Source of the DNA: Shinella daejeonensis
GTDB taxonomy: Bacteria; Pseudomonadota; Alphaproteobacteria; Rhizobiales; Rhizobiaceae
Length of the DNA stretch: 64,000 nucleotides
NCBI RefSeq assembly: GCF_024281235.1
Contig: NZ_JAHWXY010000001.1
Coordinates: 992,001-1,056,000 of the forward strand
Direction of reading: 5' to 3'
This document shows, piece by piece, positions 7,192 through 15,445 of the stretch (its first letter is position 1; each line of letters opens with the position of its first letter). The notes beneath the pieces are model-generated. The model worked only from the letters and a program-made list of their open reading frames with translations. It did no database searches and had not been told where the DNA came from. Made by a program: the position numbers and the translations under genes.

Positions 7192-8247
7192 CTATTCGCT
7201 CCCGGCCGGATCATGCGCCTTGCCGGTGGCCTTTTCCCCGCTGCGGGCGGCGAGACGGTCGAGGGTGCGCCGCAGCGCTCTCGCCTCCTCCTGCTGCACC
7301 TCGATCCAGTCGCGCAGCATCTGCTGCTCGTTGCGCATGTTCTTGACGAGACCCTGGATGCCTTCCGCAAGATTGGCCATGGCCGCCGTGGAGCGGCCGC
7401 CGTTCTCCTGCGCGAGCCTGGCGATCCGCTCCGCAAGCGCCTGAATGTCGGCGGTGGATGCGGACGGCGGAAGATCGGTGGCGCGCGTGTCGGAACCCAC
7501 CTCGGTCACCGAGGACAGCCAGTTTTCCAGTTCGGTGTAGAAGCGGTTCTGCGCGCGGCCGGCCTGAAGATCGAGAAAACCGAGGATCAGCGAGCCGGCA
7601 AGGCCGAAAAGCGACGTCGAGAAGGCGGTTCCCATCCCCTCCAGCGGCGCGGAAAGCCCTTCCTTCAGGGCATTGAGAATATCGTTCGCCGTTCCCCCGC
7701 CTGCATCCAGCGACTGGATGACCGCGCTGATCGAACCGATGGTGCCGAGGAGGCCCCAGAAGGTTCCGAGAAGCCCCAGGAACACCAGAAGCCCGATGAG
7801 ATAGCGGGTGGTGTCGCGCGACTCGTCGAGCCGCGTGGCGATCGAATCGAGGATCGAGCGCAGGGTCGCCGTCGACAGCGCCACCGCCGGGTGGCGGCCG
7901 ATCAGCGCCCGCATCGGCGCAAGCAGCACCGGATCCCGTCCGACCTTTTCGGCGCTGCCCGCCGCGCGGAACGAATTGAACCAGCGCACCTCCGGCCTGA
8001 GGCTCAGAACCTGATTGAAGACCAGCAGGATGCCGATGAGCAGCACGCCGATAATGAGGCCGTTCAGTCCCGGATTGCTGTAGAAGGCGGATTGCGCCTG
8101 GCGGAACAGGATGGCGGCCACGAAACCGACGATGATGAGGAAGATCACCATCGTCCAGAAAAACGCCATCGGGCTTGAGAGTTTGTGGCTGTAACCGTCT
8201 CCGGTGTCGGCGGGGCTTCCCCGGCCTGGCAGCGCCAGTTTAGGCAT
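7192..8247 (-). CDS. MotA/TolQ/ExbB-family proton channel protein
   Basis: A 351-residue membrane protein with hydrophobic segments at FFWTMVIFLIIVGFVAAIL, LIIGVLLIGILLVFNQVL, YLIGLLVFLGLLGTFWGLLG and STSLFGLAGSLILGFLDL. The third contains the G-T-F-x-G-L-L-G-T pattern typical of MotA/ExbB channel helices. The C-terminal 90 residues are charged and probably helical. The start ATG at 8247 (MPKLALPG) has GGAG 10 bases upstream; in-frame upstream codons give an arginine-rich extension. It is the upstream gene of a two-gene operon with the OmpA-domain protein. The architecture resembles stator or Zorya-like channel pairs, but no nuclease or helicase genes accompany it. Confidence 0.87.
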   Translation of the reverse strand: MPKLALPGRGSPADTGDGYSHKLSSPMAFFWTMVIFLIIVGFVAAILFRQAQSAFYSNPGLNGLIIGVLLIGILLVFNQVLSLRPEVRWFNSFRAAGSAEKVGRDPVLLAPMRALIGRHPAVALSTATLRSILDSIATRLDESRDTTRYLIGLLVFLGLLGTFWGLLGTIGSISAVIQSLDAGGGTANDILNALKEGLSAPLEGMGTAFSTSLFGLAGSLILGFLDLQAGRAQNRFYTELENWLSSVTEVGSDTRATDLPPSASTADIQALAERIARLAQENGGRSTAAMANLAEGIQGLVKNMRNEQQMLRDWIEVQQEEARALRRTLDRLAARSGEKATGKAHDPAGSE

Positions 8248-8365
8248 GTAGTCGCATCTCCACGTCCGCGTCGGCCGGGAGACTAGAGGAAGATTGAGCC
8301 GAATTGAAGGGCTTGGCGGCAACAGCGGTGGCTGAAATCACACCGCCGGCAAGCCTCCGGAAATC

Positions 8366-9166
8366 TCAGCGCGCCGGCATCGGGCGATGCAGCACGTCCA
8401 TCAGCGCCTTGTGGATCTGCTCGTTGCCGGCGACGATCGAACCGCTATCGAGCATGGCGCTGCGGCCATCCAGATCGGTGACGAAACCGCCAGCCTCGCG
8501 AATCAGCAGAATGCCCGCAGCCATGTCCCAGGACGAAAGATCGCGCTCCCAGAAACCGTCGAAACGACCGGCCGCCACATAGGCAAGATCGAGTGCGGCC
8601 GAACCGATCCGGCGCAGGCCCGCGACCTCTCCCATCACATGACGCAGTTCGATGAGGAACTTGCCATGGTTTCCACGGCCGAGATGCGGCATGCCGCAGC
8701 CGATGACAGTGTCCGACAGGGACCGTCGCGCCGCGACGCGCAGGCGGCGATCGTTGAGAAAGGCGCCACCGCCCCGTTCGGCGGTGAAAAGCTCGTCCGT
8801 CGCCGGATTGAGAACGACAGCGGCAACGATCTCGCCGTTGCGCTCCAGGGCCACGGAGACCGCGAAGGCGGGAATGCCGTGCAGGAAGTTCGTCGTTCCG
8901 TCGAGCGGGTCGACGATCCAGCGATGCGCCCCGTCGGTACCCTTGATTTCTTCCGATTCCTCGCCGAGAAACCCGTAGGTCGGGCGCGCCTTCAGCAGTT
9001 CCTCGCGCAACAGCCGCTCAGCCTTGCGATCGGCCTGGGAGACGTAGTCGCCGGGACCCTTCAGGGAGACCTGCAAATTCTGCACCTCGCCGAAGTCGCG
9101 GGAGAGCCCCTTGCCGGCCTTGAAGGCGGCCTGAACCATGACGTTGAGAAGAGCGGAGCGAGCCAT
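8366..9166 (-). CDS. suhB: inositol-1-monophosphatase
   Basis: A 266-residue inositol monophosphatase family enzyme hydrolysing myo-inositol phosphates with Mg2+. The metal-site motifs are present: LGEESEE for the first metal site, WIVDPLDGTTNF for the central DP-x-D-G-T-x-N motif, and WDMAAGILLIREAGG near the end. Length matches SuhB. The start at 9166 (MARSALLN) follows AAGGAC. It is monocistronic. A second, more distant family member (hisN) lies at 47171-47944. Confidence 0.93.
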   Translation of the reverse strand: MARSALLNVMVQAAFKAGKGLSRDFGEVQNLQVSLKGPGDYVSQADRKAERLLREELLKARPTYGFLGEESEEIKGTDGAHRWIVDPLDGTTNFLHGIPAFAVSVALERNGEIVAAVVLNPATDELFTAERGGGAFLNDRRLRVAARRSLSDTVIGCGMPHLGRGNHGKFLIELRHVMGEVAGLRRIGSAALDLAYVAAGRFDGFWERDLSSWDMAAGILLIREAGGFVTDLDGRSAMLDSGSIVAGNEQIHKALMDVLHRPMPAR

Positions 9167-9312
9167 GCGAGGATGTCCTTCGGGAATAACCGGCGCTTCG
9201 GGACGGCGGGTGCCGCCCGCATGAACATGCCGGAGCCGGATATTCGGCCTCAAAACCATAATTTCCGGGAAGTTTCAAGCCTTGCCCGCGTATCGGCCGC
9301 GCGGCCACCGCC

Positions 9313-10482
9313 TCACGAGGCGGAGCGATACCTGTTCGCCGCCGTGATCGCCGCCTTCTGCTCCTCATCCGTCAGGCCGAGATAGAAATCCTCGAGCATC
9401 GGATCGTTCAATCCGGCGCGGCGCGCCAGAACGAACCATTTCGCGGCCTCGACCGGGTCGGGCCGTGTACCGATGGCGTTGATATAAAGATGCGCGAGCT
9501 TGCTTTGCGCCACCACGTTGCCGCCGTCGGCCGCGCGTTTCATCCATTGGAACGCCGCCTCGAAATCCCGCTCGCCGCCGGTGCCGTTCACCAGCCAGAT
9601 CGCAAGGTCGAGTTGCGCGGTATCGTAGCCGGCGCGGGCGGCGCGCGTCAGCCAGTCGCGGGCCGCCTTGCGCTTTTCCTCCGGAAGGCCGGAAACGTTC
9701 AGGTAGATCTGCGAGATCGCATATTGCGCATCGGCGATCCCCTGCTCCGCCGATTTCTCGTAATAGGGAAGCGCCTCGCGCAGGCCTTTATCGCCGGGTG
9801 TCCTGGCGACAAGAACCTGGGCATAGTTGAATTGCGCCGAACCGTTTCCGAGATCGGCCGCCTTCTTCATGAAATCGTCCGCCCTGGCGCGGTCTTCGGG
9901 CGACTTTCCCTTCTCCATCAGGATCAGCGCATATTTGAACATCGCCGCCGGGTCGCCGCCATTAGCCGCCTGCTCGTACCAGAAGGCCGCCTGCCCGCGA
10001 TTGCGCCGCACCCCGAGACCCCGGTCGAGAATTTCCGCAACCAGTGTCTGGGCCGCCGGATCGCCGAGCTGGGCGCGCGGCAGGGCGAGATCCATCGCCG
10101 TCAGATAATGCCCCCGCTGGAACGCGCCATAGGCTTCGTCGACCTTGCCCTCGAAGGGTTTCTCCTCCGGCAGTTCCGGCAGGTCGGCGCCCATGCGGTC
10201 GAAGACGCCGAGGCCCGAGGACGGGCCTTCCACGGGTCTGTCACCCTTGATATCCGCACCGTCGACCGCATCGTCCGCGACCGTCTTCGAAGCCGCCGGC
10301 TTTTCCTCTTCCGTGTCCGTCTTCACAGGCGCGCTTCCGTCGCCTTCGACAGCCATTCCGGCGGGACCGCCGGACGGCGCGGGCACATCCTCGGCCAAAG
10401 CGCCTGCCGGACAGGCGATAAGCACCGCGCACAGCGCCACCGGCAGAAAACGGAAAACGTGCGGAACGGCGATCCTCATCAT
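9313..10482 (-). CDS. secreted Sel1-repeat (TPR-like) protein
   Basis: A 389-residue exported protein. A signal peptide (residues about 1-31, ending near AGALAED) is followed by an acidic and proline-rich linker to about residue 110. Several Sel1-like repeats then follow, recognisable as AQTLVAEILDRGLGVRRNRGQ, AMFKYALILMEKG, AQFNYAQVLVA, AQYAISQIYLN, AQLDLAIWLVNGTG and AQSKLAHLYINAIGT. Sel1 repeats form superhelical protein-binding scaffolds; in rhizobia a well-known periplasmic member is ExoR, but this protein is longer and I do not equate them. It lies 9 bases after thiE, so the two are probably co-transcribed. Confidence 0.85.
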   Translation of the reverse strand: MMRIAVPHVFRFLPVALCAVLIACPAGALAEDVPAPSGGPAGMAVEGDGSAPVKTDTEEEKPAASKTVADDAVDGADIKGDRPVEGPSSGLGVFDRMGADLPELPEEKPFEGKVDEAYGAFQRGHYLTAMDLALPRAQLGDPAAQTLVAEILDRGLGVRRNRGQAAFWYEQAANGGDPAAMFKYALILMEKGKSPEDRARADDFMKKAADLGNGSAQFNYAQVLVARTPGDKGLREALPYYEKSAEQGIADAQYAISQIYLNVSGLPEEKRKAARDWLTRAARAGYDTAQLDLAIWLVNGTGGERDFEAAFQWMKRAADGGNVVAQSKLAHLYINAIGTRPDPVEAAKWFVLARRAGLNDPMLEDFYLGLTDEEQKAAITAANRYRSAS

Positions 10483-10491
10483 GCCGGCCTA

Positions 10492-11145
10492 CTATCCCTC
10501 GAACCGTGGCGCTTTTTCGTCAAGCAGGGCGTTGACGGCGGCCACGACATGCGGCGCCTGCCCCGGATCGGCGAACACGGCCGACGCCAGCGCCACGAAT
10601 TCCGCGCCCGTCGCGGCGACGTCGAGCGCCGATTGCGGATCGGTGCCGCCAAGCACGACGCAGGGGATTTCCACCATGGAAGCCCACCATTCGCCAAGCG
10701 CCAGGTTCTTCGGATGCGCCTCCGGCTTGATATCGCCGCCGATGCGGCCGAAGAACATGTAGTCCGGCCGCAGTTCTCCCAGTTCCAGCGCCTGATGGCG
10801 ATCCCGGGCGTTACCGCCGCCGACGATGAGCCGCGGCGTGAACTTCTCCACCGCCTCGGCCATGTCCTCAAGACCGCCCGTGACATGGACACCATCGGCC
10901 TTGACGCGGCCGGCGACGCGCGTGTCGCCCGCCACGAGCGCCGCAGCCCCGGCATTCTGTATGAGCGGGACGAGCGCTTCCGCATGCTTCTGGAATGCGC
11001 CGTCGTCAAGCCCGTATTGCGGCAGGATCACCGATGCGACATCGCCGCCCTTCAGCGCGCCTTCGAGCAGCGCGACGCGCGCGGCGATTTCCTCGCCTTC
11101 GGGAAGAATGAGCATCAGGCGGCAGCGGTCGTCGACTTTGGACAT
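10492..11145 (-). CDS. thiE: thiamine-phosphate synthase family protein
   Basis: A 217-residue TIM-barrel protein of the ThiE/TenI family, which couples HMP-pyrophosphate and thiazole phosphate to thiamine phosphate. Visible family features are RLMLILP at strand 1, the ADGVHVTGG segment (the GVHLGQ position of ThiE), GRIGGDIKPEAHP and a terminal VALASAVFADP phosphate-binding region. The canonical HLGQ glutamine is replaced by threonine (HVTGG), so a ThiE-like role rather than true ThiE is possible. No other thi gene and no TPP riboswitch is nearby. The start MSKVDDRC at 11145 gives family length. It is upstream of the Sel1 gene. Confidence 0.75.
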   Translation of the reverse strand: MSKVDDRCRLMLILPEGEEIAARVALLEGALKGGDVASVILPQYGLDDGAFQKHAEALVPLIQNAGAAALVAGDTRVAGRVKADGVHVTGGLEDMAEAVEKFTPRLIVGGGNARDRHQALELGELRPDYMFFGRIGGDIKPEAHPKNLALGEWWASMVEIPCVVLGGTDPQSALDVAATGAEFVALASAVFADPGQAPHVVAAVNALLDEKAPRFEG

Positions 11146-11252
11146 GCGGGATTCCGGTTTCTGTGGGTGCGGCAAGCCGGGGCTCGCCATTCGAATGCAA
11201 AGCCGATAGACGGAAAGGCCCACCGGATCAATCGCCGAGCGCGCCTGCCCCC

Positions 11253-12023
11253 ATGACCATCGACCCCTCGATCTATCTCGCCGCCATCCCCGCGGTTCTC
11301 CTCGTCGGTCTCACCAAAGGCGGCATGGGCGAAGCGCTCGCGCTGATGGGCGTCCCCATCCTTGCCATGAGCGTCCCGCCGGTGCAAGCCGCGGCGATCC
11401 TGCTGCCGATCCTCGTGGTGATGGACGGGGTCTCGCTTTGGATCTGGCGTCACCACAACAGCCGGCCGCTGCTGACGATCCTGCTGCCGGGCGCGATTGT
11501 CGGCGTCGCCGTCGGCTGGGCGACCTCGGCCTATGTGCCGCGCGACGCGCTGCGGCTGATCATCGGCCTCATCACGGTCCTCTTTGCGCTGCGCTACTAC
11601 TACCACGGCTGGCGCGCGCGCCACGGCTATATCGCGCCGGCAAAGCCGCATCGGCTGGTGCCGGCGGCCTTCTTCGGCACGCTTTCCGGCTATGGCAGTT
11701 TCGTCGCCCATGCCGGCGGCGCGCCCTTCCAGGTCTACGCCCTGCCGCTGAAGCTGTCGCCGCGCGATTATACCGGCGCGGCGGTCCGCTTCTTCGCCAT
11801 CCTGAATTTCGTGAAGCTCGGTCCCTATTTCGCGCTCGGCCAGCTCGATACGACCAATCTGACGATCTCCGCGACGCTCGTGCCGCTGGCCATCGCCGCC
11901 ACGGCGCTCGGCGGCTTTCTCGTCAAGCGCATGCGGCCGGAGACCTTCTATCCGTTCATGTACACCATGGCGCTGTTCGCCGGCCTGAAGCTTTCCTATG
12001 ACGGCCTTGCGGCCCTTCTCTGA
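11253..12023 (+). CDS. TauE/SafE-family anion exporter permease
   Basis: A 256-residue polytopic membrane protein of the sulfite exporter TauE/SafE (DUF81) family with about eight hydrophobic segments. Family cues are the early LVGLTKGGMGEALALMGVP motif and its second-half counterpart FFGTLSGYGSFVAHAGGAP. These proteins export sulfite, sulfoacetate or related small organic anions across the inner membrane. The ATG at 11253 (MTIDPSIYLAAIP) starts the first membrane helix directly. It is divergent from thiE. No sulfur-metabolism gene is adjacent, so the substrate is open. Confidence 0.88.
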   Translation: MTIDPSIYLAAIPAVLLVGLTKGGMGEALALMGVPILAMSVPPVQAAAILLPILVVMDGVSLWIWRHHNSRPLLTILLPGAIVGVAVGWATSAYVPRDALRLIIGLITVLFALRYYYHGWRARHGYIAPAKPHRLVPAAFFGTLSGYGSFVAHAGGAPFQVYALPLKLSPRDYTGAAVRFFAILNFVKLGPYFALGQLDTTNLTISATLVPLAIAATALGGFLVKRMRPETFYPFMYTMALFAGLKLSYDGLAALL

Positions 12024-12080
12024 CGCGCCGGAGCCCGTGAAACCGCCTGATCGCATCGGCTTGACATATGCCCTGAATGA

Positions 12081-12118
12081 AACGTCCCGGCCTGCGCCTT
12101 CCGGCAGTTCGGGACGTT
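12081..12118. terminator. inverted repeat after the TauE gene, possible terminator
   Basis: Arms AACGTCCC (12081-12088) and GGGACGTT (12111-12118) enclose a partly self-complementary loop. A second hairpin, AGCGCCGT/ACGGCGCT, lies at 12155-12192. Neither has a good T tract. They occupy the convergent gap between the permease gene and the DUF465 gene and are the only structure I see there. Confidence 0.4.
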
Positions 12119-12232
12119 GGGTGTTTCCTGCCGCCTCTCGGGCGGTGTTCGGGAAGCGCCGTCTCTTCAATTTCCCCTGCGGAAACGGCGCTCCGCCAAC
12201 CTTGTGTCACACTTCGGAAAGATCGTTCCGCG

Positions 12233-12406
12233 TCAGTGTCGTGAAACGCGGATCCTTTCGATTTCGTCCTTGACGCGCAGTTTACGCCGCTTGATATCGG
12301 CGATCATTTGATCATCGGAAGCCGGGCGGGTTATCGCCGTATGCAGCTCTTCTTCGAGTGCAACATGCTTCTTTTCGAGCGTGGCCAGACGAGCCTCAAT
12401 TGCCAT
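12233..12406 (-). CDS. DUF465 (YdcH-like) small protein, paralogue 1
   Basis: A 57-residue charged helical protein starting MAIEARLATLEKKHVALEEEL and ending KRRKLRVKDEIERIRVSRH. The L-x-x-K-H-x-x-L-x-x-x-L pattern and the closing K-R-x-K-L-x-x-K-D-E-I-x-R-I are typical of DUF465. The ATG at 12406 has GGAAGGAA upstream. A second DUF465 gene is divergent at 12623. Function is unknown; the protein is a predicted two-helix coiled-coil hairpin. Confidence 0.85.
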   Translation of the reverse strand: MAIEARLATLEKKHVALEEELHTAITRPASDDQMIADIKRRKLRVKDEIERIRVSRH

Positions 12407-12622
12407 GTGACAGTTCCTTCCTTTTGTGTGCCGCCGGCCATTGACAGGCTGGAGGCCCCAGGTTGCAACCGGATGAGTGTGCCATGCTATTTTTCATTTG
12501 TCGAAGGCCAAAACATGGCGATGGATAACTTCCCGTTGCCCGGGTTTCTGTGGTAGGAGCAGCCTTCGGACGAAGGCGGACAGGCCGGCATGAGCCTGCC
12601 TCCGGCACGGGGAACAAAAAGC

Positions 12623-12826
12623 ATGGCAGACCAGGATCAGGCGGAATTGCGGTTGAGCGTCGCGCGGCTGCGTCAGGAACACGAAGACTATGACGCCGCG
12701 ATAAACGCCATGATCCAGACCGGATGCGAGGCCCTGCGCATCCAGCGCATGAAGAAAAAGAAACTGGTGCTGAAAGACAGGATTTCCAAGCTGGAAGACC
12801 AGATCATCCCGGACATCATCGCCTGA
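12623..12826 (+). CDS. DUF465 (YdcH-like) small protein, paralogue 2
   Basis: A 67-residue DUF465 protein: LSVARLRQEHEDYDAAINAM followed by LRIQRMKKKKLVLKDRISKLEDQ, matching the same two-helix pattern as the divergent paralogue at 12233-12406. It ends 15 bases before the purE start and is probably co-transcribed with purEK. Function is unknown. Confidence 0.85.
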   Translation: MADQDQAELRLSVARLRQEHEDYDAAINAMIQTGCEALRIQRMKKKKLVLKDRISKLEDQIIPDIIA

Positions 12827-12841
12827 GGACGGACGAACGCC

Positions 12842-13345
12842 TTGAAGACAACAGAAACGCCCCCTGTGGCCATCATCATGGGAAGCCAGTCCGACTGGGA
12901 GACGATGAAGAACGCCGCCGATACGCTCGACACGCTCGGCGTGGATTACGAGGCGCGCATCATTTCGGCGCATCGCACCCCGGATCGCCTCTACAGCTTT
13001 GCGCGCGGCGCGCGCGCCGAGGGCTTCAAGGTGATCATCGCCGGTGCGGGCGGCGCCGCCCATCTTCCCGGCATGACGGCGGCGATGACCGCGCTCCCGG
13101 TCTTCGGCGTCCCCGTCCAGTCGCGGACCCTCTCCGGCAAGGACAGCCTGCTTTCCATCGTGCAGATGCCGGCCGGCATCCCGGTCGGAACGCTGGCCAT
13201 CGGCAAGGCGGGCGCGATCAACGCCGCGCTGCTTGCCGTCGCCGTGCTGGCGCTCAACGACCCCGAACTGGCCCATCGGCTCGACGAATGGCGTGACGGC
13301 CAGACGAACGCCGTCGCCGAATATCCCGTAGACGGCCCTCTATGA
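12842..13345 (+). CDS. purE: N5-carboxyaminoimidazole ribonucleotide mutase
   Basis: A 167-residue class I PurE, converting N5-CAIR to CAIR in purine synthesis. Family motifs are [14 protein letters not shown] at the N-terminus, [10 protein letters not shown] containing the catalytic histidine, and [12 protein letters not shown]. The start is an unusual TTG at 12842, with GAGGA upstream in the DUF465 stop region; no ATG is available before the conserved MGSQSDW segment. The stop overlaps the purK start by ATGA, the common purEK arrangement. Confidence 0.96.
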   Translation: MKTTETPPVAIIMGSQSDWETMKNAADTLDTLGVDYEARIISAHRTPDRLYSFARGARAEGFKVIIAGAGGAAHLPGMTAAMTALPVFGVPVQSRTLSGKDSLLSIVQMPAGIPVGTLAIGKAGAINAALLAVAVLALNDPELAHRLDEWRDGQTNAVAEYPVDGPL

Positions 13346-14400
13346 GCGCGCGTACGATCGGTATCATCGGCGGCGGCCAGCTCGGCCGCATGCTGGCCAT
13401 GGCCGCCGCCAGGCTCAACCATCGCACCATCATTCTCGAGCCGCAGGCCGATTGCCCGGCCTCGCAGGTGGCCAACGCCCAGATCGTCGCCGCCTATGAC
13501 GATCCGCAGGCGCTGGCCGAGCTCGCCCGCCGGTGCGACGTCGTGACCTACGAGTTCGAGAACGTGCCGGTCGCAGCCGCACAGGCGCTGGCCGAAAGCG
13601 TACGGGTCTACCCGCCGCCGCGCGCGCTCGAAGTATCGCAGGACCGGCTGGTCGAAAAGCGCTTCATCCGCGACTGCGGCATCGCTACGGCCGATTTCGC
13701 CGCCGTGGACGACCAGACCGGCCTAGAGGCGGCGCTCGACCGTTTCGACGGCGTCGGCGTCCTCAAGACCCGGCGGCTCGGCTATGACGGCAAGGGCCAG
13801 CGCCTGTTCCGCTTGCCGACCGAAAGCCGCCACGGCGCCTTCGCAGCCCTTGGCGGCGTCCCGCTCATCCTGGAAAGCCTCGTGCCCTTCGAACGCGAGA
13901 TCTCGATCATCGCCGCCCGCGACGGCGAGGGCACCATCGCCTGCTACGATCCCGCCGAGAACGTCCATCGCGACGGCATCCTGCATAGCTCCACCCTGCC
14001 CGCCGGCATCGGCGAGGCGACGGCGGACGAAGCCCGCAAGGCCGCCCGTGCGATCCTCGACCGGCTCGACTATGTCGGCGTCATCGGCGTGGAGTTCTTC
14101 GTCTTGCCGGGCGGCGGGCTGGTGGTCAACGAGATCGCCCCGCGCGTGCATAATTCCGGGCACTGGACGGAGGCGGCCTGCGTCGTTTCGCAGTTCGAGC
14201 AGCATATAAGGGCCGTCGCCGGCCACCCGCTCGGCGATCCGCGCCGCCACTCGGACTGTGTGATGCAGAATCTCGTCGGCGACGATATCGACGACGTTCC
14301 CGACTGGCTTTCCCGGCCGGGCGTGCTGGTCCATCTCTATGGCAAGACCGAGGCCCGGCCGGGCCGCAAGATGGGCCATATCACGCGGATTCTTGCCTGA
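13342..14400 (+). CDS. purK: N5-carboxyaminoimidazole ribonucleotide synthase
   Basis: A 352-residue ATP-grasp enzyme that carboxylates AIR with bicarbonate and ATP to N5-CAIR, feeding PurE. It begins with the PurK signature [18 protein letters not shown]. Other motifs are [17 protein letters not shown] (ATP-binding loop) and [13 protein letters not shown] near the C-terminus. It is translationally coupled to purE through an ATGA overlap. Confidence 0.97.
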   Translation: MSARTIGIIGGGQLGRMLAMAAARLNHRTIILEPQADCPASQVANAQIVAAYDDPQALAELARRCDVVTYEFENVPVAAAQALAESVRVYPPPRALEVSQDRLVEKRFIRDCGIATADFAAVDDQTGLEAALDRFDGVGVLKTRRLGYDGKGQRLFRLPTESRHGAFAALGGVPLILESLVPFEREISIIAARDGEGTIACYDPAENVHRDGILHSSTLPAGIGEATADEARKAARAILDRLDYVGVIGVEFFVLPGGGLVVNEIAPRVHNSGHWTEAACVVSQFEQHIRAVAGHPLGDPRRHSDCVMQNLVGDDIDDVPDWLSRPGVLVHLYGKTEARPGRKMGHITRILA

Positions 14401-14458
14401 AACCACAGTGGAATGGCTGGAAAACCGGCCTCCGGTGCGGAAATTGAACGGCCTGCGG

Positions 14459-14486
14459 TTGACACCGTAAAAGTGACGCGGTACAT
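14459..14486 (+). promoter_or_regulatory. sigma-70-type promoter upstream of rpmJ
   Basis: TTGACA-N16-GTACAT. The -35 is consensus, and the -10 matches the GTACAT seen at the prophage integrase promoter in this window. Transcription would begin about 90 bases before rpmJ. Confidence 0.5.
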
Positions 14487-14503
14487 GCCAGCCAACTTGA
14501 AAG

Positions 14504-14526
14504 CGCGCCTGTCGAGGCGCGTTTTT
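14504..14526 (+). terminator. terminator or attenuator hairpin between purK and rpmJ
   Basis: A 7-bp stem CGCGCCT/AGGCGCG with a GTCG loop followed by TTTTT. It would end the purEK transcript, but it also lies downstream of the TTGACA promoter, so any rpmJ transcript from that promoter must read through it. Confidence 0.6.
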
Positions 14527-14580
14527 GATTGAGGAAATCCGGCGCGCTCAAGTCGCCCTGCAATTACGCGGATCAGAAAA

Positions 14581-14706
14581 ATGAAGATCAAGAATTCGCT
14601 CAAGTCGCTCAAGACCCGTCATCGCGAGAACCGTCTTGTCCGCCGCAAGGGCCGCATCTACATCATCAACAAGCAGAACCCCCGCTTCAAGGCTCGTCAG
14701 GGCTGA
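14581..14706 (+). CDS. rpmJ: 50S ribosomal protein L36
   Basis: A 41-residue L36 with the alphaproteobacterial sequence pattern [41 protein letters not shown]. It has no cysteines, so it is the zinc-free form. It is a stand-alone gene, not in the spc operon. The start is fixed by the conserved N-terminus. Confidence 0.97.
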   Translation: MKIKNSLKSLKTRHRENRLVRRKGRIYIINKQNPRFKARQG

Positions 14707-14773
14707 GTTGATGTCGCGGTCGCCCGTGGCGATCGGAAAATAATGATTTGAAGTGGCGCCGTGGCGGTTTATC

Positions 14774-15382
14774 ATGACCGCCATGCGCTTTTTCATGCTT
14801 CCCTTCGTTCTTCTTTGCCTTGTTTCGATCTGGCCGGCTGCCGCCGCCGGAACCGATGGCCCGCATTCGGCTGTCGCCGCATCGGACACATCTACCTCCC
14901 CCGACGAGCGACTCACCCGGCTTTTCCACACGCTGAAGCGCGAGCGGGATCCCGATTCCGCGCGCGGCATCGCCGAGAACATCAGCCGCCAATGGCAGGA
15001 AACCGGCAGTCCGACCATCGACCTCCTCGTTCAATGGGCCGACAAGGCGATGGCGGAGGAAAGAAATGCCGCCGCGCTCGATTTCCTCGATGAGGCGGTC
15101 AGCTTGCGGCCGGACTATGTCGAAGGCTGGAACCGGCGCGCCACCCTCCATTACAAGATGGGCAATTTCCGCAAGTCCCTGTCGGACATCAACCGCGTCC
15201 TCGCCCTGGAGCCGCGCCACTTCGGGGCCATCGCCGGCATGGCGACGATCTTCACCGACAGCGGGCGTGACGAACTCGCGCTGCGCGCATGGGAACGCTT
15301 TCTCACGCTTTATCCCGCCGAACGCCGCGCACAGCGGGCCCTGGACGAACTTGCCGGCAAGCTTGCCGGACAGCGCACCTGA
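14774..15382 (+). CDS. exported tetratricopeptide-repeat protein
   Basis: A protein of about 202 residues with an N-terminal signal or anchor segment (MRFFMLPFVLLCLVSIWPAAAA) and two to three TPR units, best seen in AALDFLDEAVSLRPDYVEGWN, KSLSDINRVLALEPRHFGAI and LALRAWERFLTLYPAER. It probably acts in the periplasm as a protein-interaction module. The start may be 14774 or 14783; both precede the signal segment. It is convergent with pyk across a shared terminator. Confidence 0.82.
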   Translation: MTAMRFFMLPFVLLCLVSIWPAAAAGTDGPHSAVAASDTSTSPDERLTRLFHTLKRERDPDSARGIAENISRQWQETGSPTIDLLVQWADKAMAEERNAAALDFLDEAVSLRPDYVEGWNRRATLHYKMGNFRKSLSDINRVLALEPRHFGAIAGMATIFTDSGRDELALRAWERFLTLYPAERRAQRALDELAGKLAGQRT

Positions 15383-15385
15383 AAA

Positions 15386-15428
15386 CGAAACGCCCGGCTG
15401 TCGTTTCGGGCGACAGCCGGGCGTTTCG
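15386..15428 (-). terminator. long 18-bp stem terminator of pyk (possibly bidirectional)
   Basis: Perfect 18-base arms (15386-15403 and 15411-15428) with a 7-base loop. Read on the minus strand the stem is followed by TTTTC, which fits pyk; on the plus strand it follows the TPR gene by 4 bases but lacks a T run. Confidence 0.85.
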
Positions 15429-15445
15429 AAGAGGCCAGACGGTTC

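Noticed and set aside
11146..11252. Possible TPP riboswitch upstream of thiE
   Set aside because: The gap is about 100 bases and lacks the conserved CUGAGA and ACCUG-type THI-box segments.
9490..11256. A 588-codon ORF spanning the Sel1 and thiE genes on the opposite strand
   Set aside because: It runs across two real genes and their gap on the other strand, with a shadow-type amino-acid composition.
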